Assembly: GCF_018336935.1 (NCBI RefSeq)
Contig: NZ_CP068771.1
Span: 620,001-684,000 of the forward strand
DNA: 64,000 bases
Source: Serratia plymuthica
GTDB lineage: Bacteria > Pseudomonadota > Gammaproteobacteria > Enterobacterales > Enterobacteriaceae
Reading direction: 5' to 3'
Below, one piece after another: positions 27,528 through 41,980 of the stretch; the first letter of the stretch is position 1; each line of letters starts with the position of its first letter. The notes under the pieces are model-generated. The model was given only the letters and a program-made list of their open reading frames with translations, had not been told where the DNA came from and ran no database searches. A program made the translations under genes and the position numbers.

Positions 27528-27550
27528 GATGTGAAACAGCCACCAAAGGG

Positions 27551-27892
27551 TTATTCCTGTTCGGGCTCAACTTCCGGAACAATGTCTTTTACGCTGGCGG
27601 CGGCGCGGCGCGCTTCGCCTTTATGCTGAACCTTATTCAACTGACGCTCCAGCTTGGCGATCAGATCGTTAACGGCGGTGTACATGTCTTCATGTTTTGC
27701 GCTGGCGACCAGCGGGCCGTTAGGGGTGGTAATGGTGGCATCAGCTACAAACCCTTTAGGTTCTTTGGATAAAACGATATGCGGGTTAATCAACTGGGCC
27801 TGCCATTTTTCCAGTTTGGTGAGACGGTCTTCGACGTGACTGCGAATTGCGGGAGTGATATCCATTTGTTTGCTGGTAATGTTCAATGTCAT
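27551..27892 (-). CDS. raiA: ribosome-associated inhibitor RaiA (YfiA)
   Basis: A 113-residue S30AE/sigma-54-modulation protein that sits in the 30S decoding channel and silences ribosomes during cold shock and stationary phase. [20 protein letters not shown] and the conserved [12 protein letters not shown] and [21 protein letters not shown] segments are clear. The acidic tail (VPEVEPEQE) is typical of RaiA as opposed to HPF. The bamD-raiA-pheLA order is conserved with E. coli. Confidence 0.95.
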   Translation of the reverse strand: MTLNITSKQMDITPAIRSHVEDRLTKLEKWQAQLINPHIVLSKEPKGFVADATITTPNGPLVASAKHEDMYTAVNDLIAKLERQLNKVQHKGEARRAAASVKDIVPEVEPEQE

Positions 27893-28154
27893 ATAACTTA
27901 CCTCTCTGTCTTTCCGTCTTGGATGACCCCAGCATACCCCGCTTTTTGTTTAAATGCGTGATGAAAATCACGTTTTTTTGTCACTTTTTGCAAAGTTAAT
28001 TCAATCTGTGATTCAGCATTTGAATCGGCCATCTAACGCTTGAGTCTTGAGAGTAGAACGCGCATTATTGAGAGGATAAGCGGTTGCGCAATCTTGCTAA
28101 TGCCGTGTTTTTGCTTGTGTATTTTTCAAACCCTGGTCAAATGTGCAGCAAATG
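27893..28154. other. intergenic region upstream of raiA
   Basis: The gap between the raiA start and the bamD terminator is AT-rich and presumably holds the raiA promoter on the minus strand (TATGCT near 27925 is a possible -10). I see no open frame or RNA gene in it. Confidence 0.4.
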
Positions 28155-28180
28155 AAAACGGCAGCCGAAGCTGCCGTTTT
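28155..28180 (-). terminator. bamD terminator
   Basis: AAAACGGCAGC, 4-base loop, GCTGCCGTTTT. The stem lies 24 bases after the bamD stop and looks able to work in both directions. Confidence 0.85.
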
Positions 28181-28204
28181 GTTTTTCTGCTATGACCAAT
28201 CCGT

Positions 28205-28936
28205 TTATGACGGATTGGCGGCGATCACTTTGGCCACTTTGTCGGCCTGGCCGTTCAACTGCAGCTGTTTGTAAGCGTTTTCCATCAGAGGCAGGGCGTC
28301 GCGCGTTGCCTGGGTATCCGGATATTCACGCAACATCTGCTCGGCACGATTAACGACCGCGACGTAAGCACCGCGTTTAGTGTAGTATTCCACCACCGAA
28401 AGCTCATATTTGGCCAGGCGGTCTTTCAGATACACCAGACGCTTGTTGGCATCGGTTACATACTGGCTGTTCGGATATTGCTGAATCAGCTGGCTGAAAT
28501 CGCGAAAAGCAGCGCGAGCATGCTGTGGATCGCGGTCTGAACGATCGACCCCGAAGAAGCCTTGCAACGCACTGTCATCCAGCGCCATATCGGTCAGACC
28601 ACGCATGTACATCACGTAGTCGATGTTCGGGTGCGTTGGGTTCAAACGCATGAAACGATCGATAGACGCCTGAGCCAGCGGTAAATCGGCAGATTTATAA
28701 TAGGCATAAATCAGGTCCAATTGAACCTGCTGGGAGTACGGCCCGAAAGGATAGCGGTTATCTAACGCTTCGAGTTGCGTAATCGCGCCCTTAAAGTTAC
28801 CGTCCTGCAGTTTTTGCTGGGCAGTAGCATAGATTTCCGAAGGTGGGTTGTCGGGAACCGCATCCTTGGATGTGGAGCAACCTGCCAGCGCCAGGCTCAA
28901 CGTGGCTGCCGCCACCAGATATTTCATACGCGTCAT
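28205..28936 (-). CDS. bamD: outer-membrane assembly lipoprotein BamD
   Basis: BamD is the essential lipoprotein of the BAM complex that folds beta-barrel proteins into the outer membrane. The 243-residue precursor has a lipoprotein signal (ALAGC, lipidated Cys20) and five TPR-like repeats (for example [22 protein letters not shown] and [20 protein letters not shown]). It is divergent from rluD, as in E. coli. Confidence 0.96.
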   Translation of the reverse strand: MTRMKYLVAAATLSLALAGCSTSKDAVPDNPPSEIYATAQQKLQDGNFKGAITQLEALDNRYPFGPYSQQVQLDLIYAYYKSADLPLAQASIDRFMRLNPTHPNIDYVMYMRGLTDMALDDSALQGFFGVDRSDRDPQHARAAFRDFSQLIQQYPNSQYVTDANKRLVYLKDRLAKYELSVVEYYTKRGAYVAVVNRAEQMLREYPDTQATRDALPLMENAYKQLQLNGQADKVAKVIAANPS

Positions 28937-29067
28937 GACGTTTTGATTATCCTCAGGGTGTTATTCCGGGAGACTGTCCGTTAAGCTCCCGACAAAGACC
29001 AGGTACAATAGCACATTATATTAAACGGCATCGCCGTGAAAACCCAACGTTAACGAAGAAGCTGCAT

Positions 29068-30045
29068 ATGGCACAACAAGTACAACTCACCGCAACGGTG
29101 GCCGAATCTCAACTCGGACAACGTTTAGATCAGGCTTTGGCCGAATTGTTCCCTGATTATTCACGATCTCGCATAAAAGAATGGATCCTGGACGATCGGG
29201 TACAGGTTAATGGCAAAACGACGAACAAACCGAAAGAGAAAGTGCTGGGGGGAGAGACGGTCGCCATTGATGCCCAGATAGAAGAAGAAGCCCGTTGGGA
29301 ACCGCAGGATATCGCACTGAATATCGTCTACGAAGACAGTGACATTTTAGTGATCAACAAGCCGCGTGACCTGGTTGTGCACCCTGGCGCCGGCAACCCT
29401 GATGGTACGGTGCTCAACGCGCTGCTGTATTACTATCCGGAAATCGCAGACGTGCCGCGTGCCGGCATCGTACACCGTCTGGACAAAGACACTACAGGCC
29501 TGATGGTGGTGGCGAAAACCGTTCCGGCGCAAACCCGTCTGGTCGAGGCGTTGCAGGCGCGTGAAATCACCCGTGAATACGAAGCGGTCGCTATTGGCAC
29601 CATGACCGCCGGCGGTACCGTTGAAGAGCCGATTTCCCGCCACTCCACCAAGCGCACGCATATGGCGGTGCACCCGATGGGCAAACCGGCGGTGACGCAT
29701 TACCGCATTATGGAGCACTTCCGTGCGCATACCCGTTTGCGCTTGCGTCTGGAAACCGGTCGTACCCACCAGATTCGCGTGCATATGTCGCACATCAACC
29801 ATCCGCTGGTAGGCGATCAGCTGTACGGTGGCCGCCCACGTCCGCCGAAAGGCGCATCGGAGGCGTTTATTGCTACGCTGCGCGGTTTCGATCGCCAGGC
29901 GCTGCATGCCACCATGCTGCGCTTATATCATCCAATCAGCGGTATCCAGATGGAGTGGCATGCGCCGCTTCCACAGGATATGGTCGACCTGATTAACGCG
30001 CTGAAGGTTGATACCGAAGAATTCAAAGATCAGATGAATTGGTAA
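29068..30045 (+). CDS. rluD: 23S rRNA pseudouridine synthase RluD
   Basis: RluD makes pseudouridines 1911, 1915 and 1917 in helix 69 of 23S rRNA, needed for normal 50S assembly. The 325-residue protein has an N-terminal S4 RNA-binding domain (SQLGQRLDQALAELFPDYSRSRIKEW) and the catalytic GIVHRLDKDTTGLMVVAK motif with the nucleophilic Asp. The stop overlaps the pgeF start (TAATG). Confidence 0.97.
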   Translation: MAQQVQLTATVAESQLGQRLDQALAELFPDYSRSRIKEWILDDRVQVNGKTTNKPKEKVLGGETVAIDAQIEEEARWEPQDIALNIVYEDSDILVINKPRDLVVHPGAGNPDGTVLNALLYYYPEIADVPRAGIVHRLDKDTTGLMVVAKTVPAQTRLVEALQAREITREYEAVAIGTMTAGGTVEEPISRHSTKRTHMAVHPMGKPAVTHYRIMEHFRAHTRLRLRLETGRTHQIRVHMSHINHPLVGDQLYGGRPRPPKGASEAFIATLRGFDRQALHATMLRLYHPISGIQMEWHAPLPQDMVDLINALKVDTEEFKDQMNW

Positions 30046-30776
30046 TGGACTCCTTTATCCTGCCTGATTGGTCGTTGCCTGCAGGGGTAAAAGCCTGCAG
30101 CACCACCCGCGCTGGCGGTATTAGCCAACCGCCGTATGATTCGCTCAACCTCGGCACCCATGTCGGGGATGCTGCGTCCGCGGTGGAGCTTAACCGTGAA
30201 CGGTTGGTGGCGGGCGCAAGTCTGCCGCAAATGCCGGTTTGGCTGGAACAGGTTCACGGTACTCGCGTAGTGCGGCTGGATGGGCAAATCCCAACTGACC
30301 TGCGCGCGGATGCCGTATACAGCAACGTGCCGGGGCAGGTGTGTACGGTGATGACGGCGGACTGCTTGCCTGTGTTGTTCTGCTCACGCGCAGGCGATGA
30401 AGTTGCTGCTGCCCACGCCGGTTGGCGAGGGCTTTGCAGTGGCGTGCTGGAACAGACTTTGGCAGCCTTTGCCGCTGAGCCGGCCCACATCAGCGCTTGG
30501 CTTGGTCCGGCAATCGGTCCGCAGCAGTTTGAAGTGGGGCCCGAGGTGCGTGCCGCATTTATGGCAGTGGATAGCGCTGCGGCCGCCGCTTTTATCCCGC
30601 ACGGCGATAAGTTCCTGGCGGATATCTACCTGTTGGCTCGCCAGCGCCTGCAGCACGCCGGCGTAAAACTCATCTACGGCGGTGATCGCTGTACGGTTAG
30701 CGAAATCAGTCAATTTTTCTCCTATCGACGCGATGGAGTAACCGGACGTATGGCAAGTTTAATCTGGCTGATATAA
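30045..30776 (+). CDS. pgeF: purine nucleoside phosphorylase/polyphenol oxidase family protein PgeF (YfiH)
   Basis: A 243-residue cytoplasmic protein of the YfiH/LACC1 family. E. coli PgeF has been described as a peptidoglycan-editing factor that prevents mis-incorporation of serine, and homologues have nucleoside phosphorylase or laccase-like activity. Family motifs WLEQVHGTRVV, MTADCLPVLF and HAGWRGLCSGVLE provide the His/Cys metal ligands. ATG 30045 overlaps the rluD stop by one base, implying coupled translation. Confidence 0.92.
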   Translation: MDSFILPDWSLPAGVKACSTTRAGGISQPPYDSLNLGTHVGDAASAVELNRERLVAGASLPQMPVWLEQVHGTRVVRLDGQIPTDLRADAVYSNVPGQVCTVMTADCLPVLFCSRAGDEVAAAHAGWRGLCSGVLEQTLAAFAAEPAHISAWLGPAIGPQQFEVGPEVRAAFMAVDSAAAAAFIPHGDKFLADIYLLARQRLQHAGVKLIYGGDRCTVSEISQFFSYRRDGVTGRMASLIWLI

Positions 30777-30840
30777 CCTATTGAATTAGGACGGTCCACT
30801 GACGCATGACGTTGTACTGATAATATAGTGTCGAAATAAC

Positions 30841-30868
30841 CTTGAAAATTTGAGGGATGACCTCATTT
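30841..30868 (+). promoter_or_regulatory. sigma32 heat-shock promoter of clpB
   Basis: CTTGAAA (30841-30847) and CCTCATTT (30861-30868) are separated by 13 bases, close to the sigma32 consensus CTTGAAA-N11-16-CCCCATnT. It lies 38 bases before the clpB start. Confidence 0.88.
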
Positions 30869-30906
30869 AATCTCCAGTAGCAATTTTGACCTACATTGGA
30901 GGTGTT

Positions 30907-33480
30907 ATGCGTCTGGATCGTCTTACCAATAAATTCCAGCTTGCCCTCGCCGATGCCCAATCTTTAGCCCTTGGGCACGACAACCAGTTTATGGAACCGT
31001 TACATCTGATGAGCGCTCTGCTTACTCAGGAAGGGGGCACGGTTCGTCCACTATTAACTTCAGCCGGTATCGATAGCGGGCGCGTGCGCACCGAAATCGA
31101 ACAGGCTTTGTCACGTCTGCCTCAGGTTGAAGGCACCGGTGGTGACGTTCAACCGTCCCATGAGCTGGTACGCGTTCTGAACCTGTGCGACAAGCTGGCG
31201 CAAAAGCGGGCGGACAAATTCATTTCTTCCGAACTGTTCGTCCTGGCGGTGCTTGAAGATCGCGGAACCTTGACCGATCTGCTGAAAGCCGCCGGAGCAA
31301 CAGCCGATAAAATCAGTAAGGCCATTGAGCAAATGCGGGGTGGTGACAGCGTGGAAGATCAGGGTGCTGAAGATCAGCGTCAGGCGTTGAAGAAGTACAC
31401 TATCGATCTGACCGAGCGTGCCGAACAGGGCAAACTTGACCCGGTTATCGGTCGTGACGAAGAGATCCGCCGCACCATTCAGGTGTTGCAACGCCGTACC
31501 AAGAATAACCCGGTGCTGATCGGTGAGCCTGGCGTGGGTAAAACCGCTATTGTCGAAGGTCTGGCGCAGCGCATCATCAATGGTGAAGTGCCTGAAGGCC
31601 TGAAGCACAAACGCGTGTTGTCCCTCGACATGGGGGCGCTGATCGCCGGGGCCAAATACCGCGGTGAATTTGAAGAGCGACTCAAAGGCGTACTGAGCGA
31701 TCTGTCAAAACAGGAAGGCAGCGTCATTCTGTTTATCGATGAGTTGCATACCATGGTCGGTGCGGGCAAGGCCGATGGCGCAATGGATGCCGGCAACATG
31801 CTGAAACCTGCGCTGGCGCGTGGGGAGCTGCATTGCGTTGGCGCAACCACGTTGAACGAGTACCGTCAGTATATAGAGAAGGATGCGGCGCTTGAACGTC
31901 GTTTCCAGAAGGTCTATGTGGCTGAGCCGAGCGTCGAAGATACCATTGCTATCCTGCGCGGCCTGAAAGAGCGTTACGAGCTGCACCACCATGTGCAGAT
32001 CACCGACCCGGCAATAGTTGCTGCGGCCACGCTGTCACACCGTTATATCTCCGATCGTCAGTTGCCGGATAAGGCTATTGACCTGATCGATGAGGCGGCG
32101 TCAAGTATCCGCATGCAGATGGACTCCAAACCGGAATCGCTCGACAGGCTGGAACGCCGCATTATTCAGCTCAAACTGGAACAGCAGGCTCTGAACAAAG
32201 AGTCGGATGACGCCAGCAAGAAACGCCTGGAAATGCTCAGCAGTGAGTTGGAGCAGAAAGAGCGCGAATATTCAGAGTTGGAAGAAGAGTGGAAAGCCGA
32301 GAAAGCTTCGCTCTCCGGCACCCAGAATATAAAGGCGGAGCTGGAGCAGGCCAAGATCACTCTGGAGCAGGCGCGTCGCGTCGGCGATCTGGGGCGCATG
32401 TCTGAACTGCAGTATGGCAAGATCCCTGAACTGGAAAAACAGCTCGCCGCTGCTACGCAGGCCGAAGGCAAAACCATGAAGCTACTGCGTAACCGGGTGA
32501 CTGACGCGGAAATCGCTGAAGTACTGGCGCGCGCCACCGGTATTCCGGTAGCCAGAATGTTGGAGGGCGAGCGTGACAAACTGTTGCGTCTGGAGCAGGA
32601 ACTGCATTCGCGGGTGATTGGCCAGGATGAAGCGGTCACTGCGGTATCCAATGCAATCCGCCGCAGCCGGGCGGGATTGTCTGACCCTAACCGGCCGATC
32701 GGCTCGTTCCTGTTCCTCGGCCCGACCGGGGTAGGTAAAACCGAGCTTTGCAAAGCGTTGGCATCGTTCCTGTTCGACAGTGACGATGCGATGGTGCGTA
32801 TCGATATGTCCGAGTTTATGGAGAAACATTCGGTATCGCGGCTGGTGGGGGCGCCTCCAGGCTACGTTGGTTATGAAGAGGGCGGTTATCTGACCGAGGC
32901 CGTGCGCCGTCGGCCTTATTCAGTGATCCTGCTGGATGAAGTGGAGAAAGCGCATCCGGATGTATTCAACATTCTGTTGCAGGTATTGGATGACGGGCGA
33001 CTGACCGATGGTCAGGGGCGTACCGTTGATTTCCGCAATACCGTGGTGATCATGACCTCTAACCTTGGGTCTGACCTGATACAGGAACACTTTGGTCAGA
33101 TGAACTATGCGCAGATGAAAGAATCGGTTATGGAAATGGTTACCCATCATTTCCGTCCTGAATTCATCAACCGTATAGATGAGGTGGTAGTGTTCCACCC
33201 GCTCGGCCAGAAGCATATTGCAGAGATTGCCAAGATTCAGCTGGCGCGTCTGTACAAGCGTCTTGAGGAACGTGGTTACGAAGTCACCATGACCGATTCT
33301 GCATTGGCACTGTTAGGCCAAACCGGTTATGACCCTGTTTATGGCGCGCGTCCGTTGAAACGCGCTATTCAGCAGGAAATCGAGAACCCGTTGGCGCAGC
33401 AAATCCTTTCCGGCAAGCTGATCCCGGGCAAACTGGTGACGCTGGATGTGGAAAACGAGCATATCGTTGCCCGACAGTAA
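30907..33480 (+). CDS. clpB: ATP-dependent disaggregase ClpB
   Basis: ClpB threads aggregated proteins through its hexameric pore and works with DnaK to refold them after heat shock. The 857-residue protein has the N domain (1-145), AAA1 with GEPGVGKT and ILFIDELHT, a coiled-coil middle domain (about 410-525), and AAA2 with GPTGVGKT and [14 protein letters not shown] 30907 ([22 protein letters not shown]) matches E. coli; a frame open from 30886 lacks a ribosome site. It precedes an rRNA operon, as clpB precedes rrnG in E. coli. Confidence 0.98.
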   Translation: MRLDRLTNKFQLALADAQSLALGHDNQFMEPLHLMSALLTQEGGTVRPLLTSAGIDSGRVRTEIEQALSRLPQVEGTGGDVQPSHELVRVLNLCDKLAQKRADKFISSELFVLAVLEDRGTLTDLLKAAGATADKISKAIEQMRGGDSVEDQGAEDQRQALKKYTIDLTERAEQGKLDPVIGRDEEIRRTIQVLQRRTKNNPVLIGEPGVGKTAIVEGLAQRIINGEVPEGLKHKRVLSLDMGALIAGAKYRGEFEERLKGVLSDLSKQEGSVILFIDELHTMVGAGKADGAMDAGNMLKPALARGELHCVGATTLNEYRQYIEKDAALERRFQKVYVAEPSVEDTIAILRGLKERYELHHHVQITDPAIVAAATLSHRYISDRQLPDKAIDLIDEAASSIRMQMDSKPESLDRLERRIIQLKLEQQALNKESDDASKKRLEMLSSELEQKEREYSELEEEWKAEKASLSGTQNIKAELEQAKITLEQARRVGDLGRMSELQYGKIPELEKQLAAATQAEGKTMKLLRNRVTDAEIAEVLARATGIPVARMLEGERDKLLRLEQELHSRVIGQDEAVTAVSNAIRRSRAGLSDPNRPIGSFLFLGPTGVGKTELCKALASFLFDSDDAMVRIDMSEFMEKHSVSRLVGAPPGYVGYEEGGYLTEAVRRRPYSVILLDEVEKAHPDVFNILLQVLDDGRLTDGQGRTVDFRNTVVIMTSNLGSDLIQEHFGQMNYAQMKESVMEMVTHHFRPEFINRIDEVVVFHPLGQKHIAEIAKIQLARLYKRLEERGYEVTMTDSALALLGQTGYDPVYGARPLKRAIQQEIENPLAQQILSGKLIPGKLVTLDVENEHIVARQ

Positions 33481-33503
33481 CGGCTATTTAGAGCAATAAG
33501 TAG

Positions 33504-33531
33504 AAAGGGAGCGGCGTACCGCTCCCTTTTT
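33504..33531 (+). terminator. clpB terminator
   Basis: GGGAGCGG, loop CGTA, CCGCTCCC and a five-T run just after clpB. Confidence 0.9.
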
Positions 33532-33668
33532 GTTATCTATTTAGGACCGGGCTTGTGGGATTTGCATCTTCCATAGCCTTAAAACCCCACTTTTTTGGCT
33601 AATAAATATCCTAAAAAGCCGTTATTGGTTAATGTTTGAACGGTTGAAAAGTTTTTTGCATTTAGGGG

Positions 33669-33696
33669 TTGCGGCCTTCTGAGAACTCCCTATAAT
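33669..33696 (+). promoter_or_regulatory. rRNA operon promoter P1
   Basis: TTGCGG (33669-33674) and TATAAT (33691-33696) are 16 bases apart, followed by a GC-rich discriminator (GCGCCTCC) as in stringently controlled rrn P1 promoters. The upstream A/T-rich stretch could act as UP element. Confidence 0.82.
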
Positions 33697-33776
33697 GCGC
33701 CTCCACTGACCGGGAACAACGACTCCTCTAACGAGAACGCGTCGCCAGGTCGGTAAGAGAAAAGCGAAATAAACGC

Positions 33777-33804
33777 TTGACTCTTCGGGTGAAAAGCGTA
33801 GTAT
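33777..33804 (+). promoter_or_regulatory. rRNA operon promoter P2
   Basis: TTGACT (33777-33782) and TAGTAT (33799-33804), spaced by 16 bases, about 110 bases downstream of P1, the usual rrn tandem arrangement. Confidence 0.8.
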
Positions 33805-33843
33805 ACGCCACCTCGAGATAGCAAGCTACGGCGGCTAACTCAC

Positions 33844-33855
33844 TGCTCTTTAACA
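33844..33855 (+). promoter_or_regulatory. leader boxA antitermination site
   Basis: TGCTCTTTAACA is the conserved boxA of enterobacterial rrn leaders, bound in RNA by NusB-NusE to prevent early Rho termination. Confidence 0.88.
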
Positions 33856-34008
33856 ATTTATCAGACAATCTGTGTGGGCACTCCACAAGACGATATCCAG
33901 AACCTTCGGGTTCGAAAAAATATCAAGTCTTGAAGAGTGACTACTGAAGTAAAATTCATTTAGTAACCTTTGAGCATCGCTTCACGAGTTGAAGCAAATC
34001 GAACTTTT

Positions 34009-35550
<1,542 letters not shown>

Positions 35551-35695
35551 CCTAATGATATTGATTCGCGTGGCGTGCTCACACAGATTGTCTGATGAAA
35601 AAGTAATGAGCAAAAGCGCTACCTGTTGATGTAATGAGTCTCTGACTCATGCTGATACGAACCGATTAAAACGTTCAGTTTAATCGGATTTTCGT

Positions 35696-35771
35696 GTCCC
35701 CATCGTCTAGAGGCCTAGGACACTGCCCTTTCACGGCTGTAACAGGGGTTCGAATCCCCTTGGGGACGCCA
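35696..35771 (+). tRNA. tRNA-Glu (UUC) in the 16S-23S spacer
   Basis: A 76-base tRNA with encoded CCA; acceptor GTCCCC/GGGGAC, anticodon loop CTTTCAC gives UUC, T-arm AGGGGTTCGAATCCCCT. A single spacer tRNA-Glu is the rrnB/C/E/G type of arrangement. Confidence 0.97.
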
Positions 35772-35859
35772 ATCCGATAATGAGTGAAAGACATTATCAC
35801 CGGTGAGTCATCACCGAAAACATCTTAAAGATGACTCTTGCGAGTCGTGTTTAAGATAT

Positions 35860-35871
35860 TGCTCTTTAACA
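35860..35871 (+). promoter_or_regulatory. spacer boxA antitermination site
   Basis: TGCTCTTTAACA recurs in the 16S-23S spacer, about 135 bases before the 23S gene, reloading the rrn antitermination complex. Confidence 0.85.
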
Positions 35872-36006
35872 ATCTGGAACAAGCTGAAAATTGAAACATG
35901 ACAGCTGAAACTTATCCCTCCGTAGATGTATTGGGATAAGGATTAACCTGTCATAGAGTCTCTCAAATGTAGCAATGCGAACGATGGAAACATCTTCGGG
36001 TTGTGA

Positions 36007-38914
<2,908 letters not shown>

Positions 38915-39014
38915 ACAACACCGAAGGTGTTTTGATTTGAGAGATTTTCAGCGAAGTTCCGAGATTGGTTTCGATGGCGACACGAGAGTGAAGCGGTTGG
39001 AATGAAACAGAATT

Positions 39015-39134
39015 TGCCTGGCGGCAATAGCGCGGTGGTCCCACCTGACCCCATGCCGAACTCAGAAGTGAAACGCCGTAGCGCCGATGGTAGTGTGGGG
39101 TCTCCCCATGCGAGAGTAGGACACTGCCAGGCAT
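39015..39134 (+). rRNA. rrf: 5S ribosomal RNA
   Basis: A 120-base gene starting TGCCTGGCGGCAATAGCGCG and ending ACTGCCAGGCAT. The ends pair as in all 5S RNAs. Confidence 0.97.
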
Positions 39135-39227
39135 CAATTAAACGTTATCGGTTTGACACCCGGTAATGAGCAGGATCGCCAAGAGCGATTTTGCCCACAT
39201 CGAAAGATGTAACGTGAAAGAACCGGT

Positions 39228-39304
39228 GGAGCGGTAGTTCAGTTGGTTAGAATACCTGCCTGTCACGCAGGGGGTCGCGGGTTCGAGCCCCGTCCGTTCC
39301 GCCA
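39228..39304 (+). tRNA. tRNA-Asp (GUC), distal gene of the rRNA operon
   Basis: A 77-base tRNA with encoded CCA; acceptor GGAGCGG/CCGTTCC, anticodon loop CTGTCAC gives GUC. It is the distal tRNA of the operon, as aspU is for E. coli rrnH. It is identical over its whole length to the copy at 62374-62450. Confidence 0.97.
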
Positions 39305-39313
39305 CTTATTGAT

Positions 39314-39343
39314 AAGCCCTGAGTCTATGACTCAGGGCTTTTT
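39314..39343 (+). terminator. rRNA operon terminator
   Basis: AAGCCCTGAGT, 5-base loop, ACTCAGGGCTT and a T-run, 10 bases after tRNA-Asp. Confidence 0.9.
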
Positions 39344-39495
39344 CATATTGAAAATTTACTATAACGGAGCAGGTCTCCGTGTGATTACTACGGTGAAAGA
39401 CAGCTATTTATAAATAATTGTCTGAATTTTATACCAATATAAAGAATAATATACCCGACATCATTATTTTTGCCGGGTGATGTATTTGCCGAGCA

Positions 39496-39885
39496 TTATT
39501 TAATATTCTGACGCGCCAGTTCCAATTGAATATCCTTATTCAAATTAGCCACCCAGCGATTATAGTTTGAATGAATCTTACCCTCTTTGGCATCCATATT
39601 GCTGCTGCCAACATACTTAATCTGGTAACTATTTGCACTGTAAGTGATGTGGATATCGGCACTGTGGCCGCGCAGCGCTATTTTTCCATCGATCATGCTT
39701 TCACTGGTCGGGCTCATAATCCAGCCACGGTTAATTCCGGCATAGAGAATAGCCTGACGCACCTGAGCTTCGCTGTGGTTGCCGGTAATGGTCTGGTTGA
39801 TGTTTTGCACCGGAGCGGTATCTGCACAGCCGCTAGCCAAAACGGCGGCGAATACGCCAGTTAAAATGAGTTTTAGCGGTCTCAT
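39496..39885 (-). CDS. hypothetical lipoprotein
   Basis: A 129-residue precursor with a lipoprotein signal peptide: a basic start (MRPLK), a hydrophobic core, and the lipobox LASGC, lipidated at Cys20 with Ala21 and Asp22 following. Asp at +2 suggests retention in the inner membrane. The mature part (about 110 residues) is soluble with one compact alpha/beta domain beginning TITGNHSEAQVRQAILYAG. I do not recognise a function. It points towards the rRNA terminator and is divergent from the ape cluster, so it may or may not be part of the inserted segment. Confidence 0.8.
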   Translation of the reverse strand: MRPLKLILTGVFAAVLASGCADTAPVQNINQTITGNHSEAQVRQAILYAGINRGWIMSPTSESMIDGKIALRGHSADIHITYSANSYQIKYVGSSNMDAKEGKIHSNYNRWVANLNKDIQLELARQNIK

Positions 39886-40101
39886 ACTCTTTTCCCTGAG
39901 TTATAGTAAATAAGAAATTCATTAGCCATGCGTATGATATTATGTACGACATCCCTCACGTTAAGATATCCAGAAAAACCTTTCACGAAAAATATTGATT
40001 TTTTTCATCATGATAATTTTCGCGTAGCTCAAGTCTCTCCACGTTTCGCCTATAACCAGGTCTAATGATTCAACCGAATATTCCGAGTGAAAATAGGAAT
40101 T

Positions 40102-40131
40102 TTGCGCATGCATTCTGTGGTCAAATATAAT
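40102..40131 (+). promoter_or_regulatory. candidate promoter of the aryl polyene operon
   Basis: TTGCGC (40102-40107) and a perfect TATAAT (40126-40131), 18 bases apart, in the AT-rich gap before apeC. No other good -10 is seen near. Assignment rests on hexamers and position. Confidence 0.42.
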
Positions 40132-40183
40132 AAATTTACGCACGGAATTTTTCTGACCTGTAATAGCATTAATGGCGGGCGGC

Positions 40184-40888
40184 ATGAATATACTCAGTTG
40201 GTGGGCAATGGCTCCCGATCGTGGAACGCGTGAGGCATGGCGCCAGTGGGCTACAGATCCGCATTTTGCCGCTGACGATCAGGGGGAGTTACCCGGCTGT
40301 TCTCATATCCCCATGATGTCGCTACGCCGGATGAGTATTGGAACGCGGTTGGCCGTAGAGAGCAGTCTCATCTTGTTAAGCGACCATCAGGCGGATATGG
40401 CTATCTTTACCAGCCGTCACGGTGAGCTGGAGCGTACGCAAAAAATTCTGCGGCATTTGCATCAGGAACAGTCATTGTCACCCACAGATTTCGCCATGTC
40501 GGTGCACAACACCGCAGCGGGGTGGTTGACCATTGTGGCGAATAATACTTTACCAACCACCTCACTGGCGGCCGGCGAAGACAGCTTTCAACAGGGAATG
40601 ATTGAAGCCCAGGCCGTGTTGGCTACGGGCAGTGCCGAGCGGGTGCTATTAGTTGATTTTGACGGTATTGTGCCTGAGGTTTACCAACCCTTCATCCCGG
40701 CCAGTCCTTTCCCCTATGCGGTCGCGCTGCTGCTCGAAGGCGATGGTTCATTACATTGCCGTGCGGCAGCACCTGGGTCGGTTCTTCGTAAGGAACCGCA
40801 GAGCCTGTCGTTTTTGCGTGGCTGGCTCGGCGCAGATAAAGAATTCACGGTGCCTGGCCCGCAGCACTGCTGGATGTGGGAGCGTTGA
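40184..40888 (+). CDS. apeC: aryl polyene chain-length factor (KS-like) ApeC
   Basis: A 234-residue ketosynthase-like protein without a catalytic cysteine: where active ketosynthases have a Cys in a small-residue turn, this one reads SVHNTAAG (about residues 106-113). It is therefore a chain-length-factor type partner for the active KS, as described for APE systems where ApeC pairs with ApeO. First gene of the cluster. I prefer ATG 40184 (MNILSWWAMAP, behind GGCGGGCGG); ATG 40172 would add four residues. The stop overlaps the next start (TGATG). Confidence 0.8.
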   Translation: MNILSWWAMAPDRGTREAWRQWATDPHFAADDQGELPGCSHIPMMSLRRMSIGTRLAVESSLILLSDHQADMAIFTSRHGELERTQKILRHLHQEQSLSPTDFAMSVHNTAAGWLTIVANNTLPTTSLAAGEDSFQQGMIEAQAVLATGSAERVLLVDFDGIVPEVYQPFIPASPFPYAVALLLEGDGSLHCRAAAPGSVLRKEPQSLSFLRGWLGADKEFTVPGPQHCWMWER

Positions 40889-41706
40889 TGGTCAGGGTTA
40901 TACCTGCTGAACAAATCCCCGAGCAATCCTCATGGGTGAACCGTTGCTGGCGGGTGATCGCCACCGGTTTATGTTTTTCGCTTTTTGGCCTCGGCGGGCT
41001 ATTGCTGTCCGGCATCTGGTTTAACCTGATGCGTCTGGCGGTGCGCGATCCTGCGCGCCGCAGTCGGCTGACGCAGAATTCGATCCGAAACAGCTTTCGC
41101 TTTTTTCTGGCGACTACCCGGTTTTTTGGCGTGCTGGATTATCGTTTCGACGGTGCGGAGCGCCTCAAAGAGGATCGCGGTTGTCTGGTGATCGCCAACC
41201 ATCCCAGCCTGCTGGATTATGTGTTGCTGGCTTCGCGCATGCCGCGCTGCGACTGCATCGTTAAAGAGGCCTTGTTGAAGAATGTGTTTGTCAGCGGCGT
41301 GATAAAGGCGGCGGGCTATCTGGCCAATGCGGAATCGGATCGCTTGTTGGAACAATGTCAGCAACGCCTGGCTGGCGGCGGTACCATTCTTATTTTTCCT
41401 GAGGGGACTCGCACTACGCCAGGCAAAGCGCTCGCATTGCAGCGCGGGGCGGCCAATATTGCGCTGCGCAGCCAGTGCGATATTCGGGTGGTGAAAATTC
41501 ACTGCCGCCCACCCATGCTGACGAAGCAGGGGAAATGGTATAACATCCCGCCGATAAAACCTCAGTTCCATATCATCGTTCAGGATAAGATCGAAACCCG
41601 CACCTTTATTCGTGCGGATGACGTTTCTCCCGCCCTTGCGGCAAGAAGATTAACCCAGCATTTAACTGACGCTTTACAGTCAGATTCTATAAATAATGAG
41701 AAATAG
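40888..41706 (+). CDS. apeD: lysophospholipid-type acyltransferase ApeD
   Basis: A 272-residue PlsC-family acyltransferase with an N-terminal membrane segment (about 22-45), the catalytic NHPSLLD (HX4D) motif and the FPEGTRT glycerol-phosphate motif. In APE biosynthesis such enzymes are thought to attach acyl chains to the lipid anchor of the pigment. ATG 40888 overlaps the apeC stop. Confidence 0.85.
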   Translation: MVRVIPAEQIPEQSSWVNRCWRVIATGLCFSLFGLGGLLLSGIWFNLMRLAVRDPARRSRLTQNSIRNSFRFFLATTRFFGVLDYRFDGAERLKEDRGCLVIANHPSLLDYVLLASRMPRCDCIVKEALLKNVFVSGVIKAAGYLANAESDRLLEQCQQRLAGGGTILIFPEGTRTTPGKALALQRGAANIALRSQCDIRVVKIHCRPPMLTKQGKWYNIPPIKPQFHIIVQDKIETRTFIRADDVSPALAARRLTQHLTDALQSDSINNEK

Positions 41707-41710
41707 TGGA

Positions 41711-41971
41711 ATGAATTTATTGAGCACCGAAATCAAGCAATTGATCATTGATACGCTCAATCTTGAAGGTATGACGCCGGAGGAGATTGACGCCGAAGCA
41801 CCGCTGTTTGGTGATGGATTGGGCCTGGACTCGATCGATGCGTTGGAATTGGGTCTGGCATTAAAGAACCGTTATGGCGTGGTGCTGTCAGCTGAAAGTG
41901 AAGACATGCGCCAACATTTTTATTCCGTGGAAACGCTGGCGAAGTTTGTTTCTGCACTGCGTAGCAAATAA
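41711..41971 (+). CDS. apeE: acyl carrier protein ApeE
   Basis: An 86-residue ACP with the phosphopantetheine attachment motif GLDSIDALEL (Ser41). It carries the starter or growing chain on a pantetheine arm. It starts 4 bases after the apeD stop; the frame-open ATG at 41696 lies inside apeD and is less likely. Confidence 0.88.
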   Translation: MNLLSTEIKQLIIDTLNLEGMTPEEIDAEAPLFGDGLGLDSIDALELGLALKNRYGVVLSAESEDMRQHFYSVETLAKFVSALRSK

Positions 41972-41980
41972 GAGGTTTTC

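Noticed and set aside
39961..40185. 74-codon minus-strand frame in the gap before apeC
   Set aside because: No ribosome site, AT-rich composition, no recognisable features; it overlaps the proposed ape promoter.
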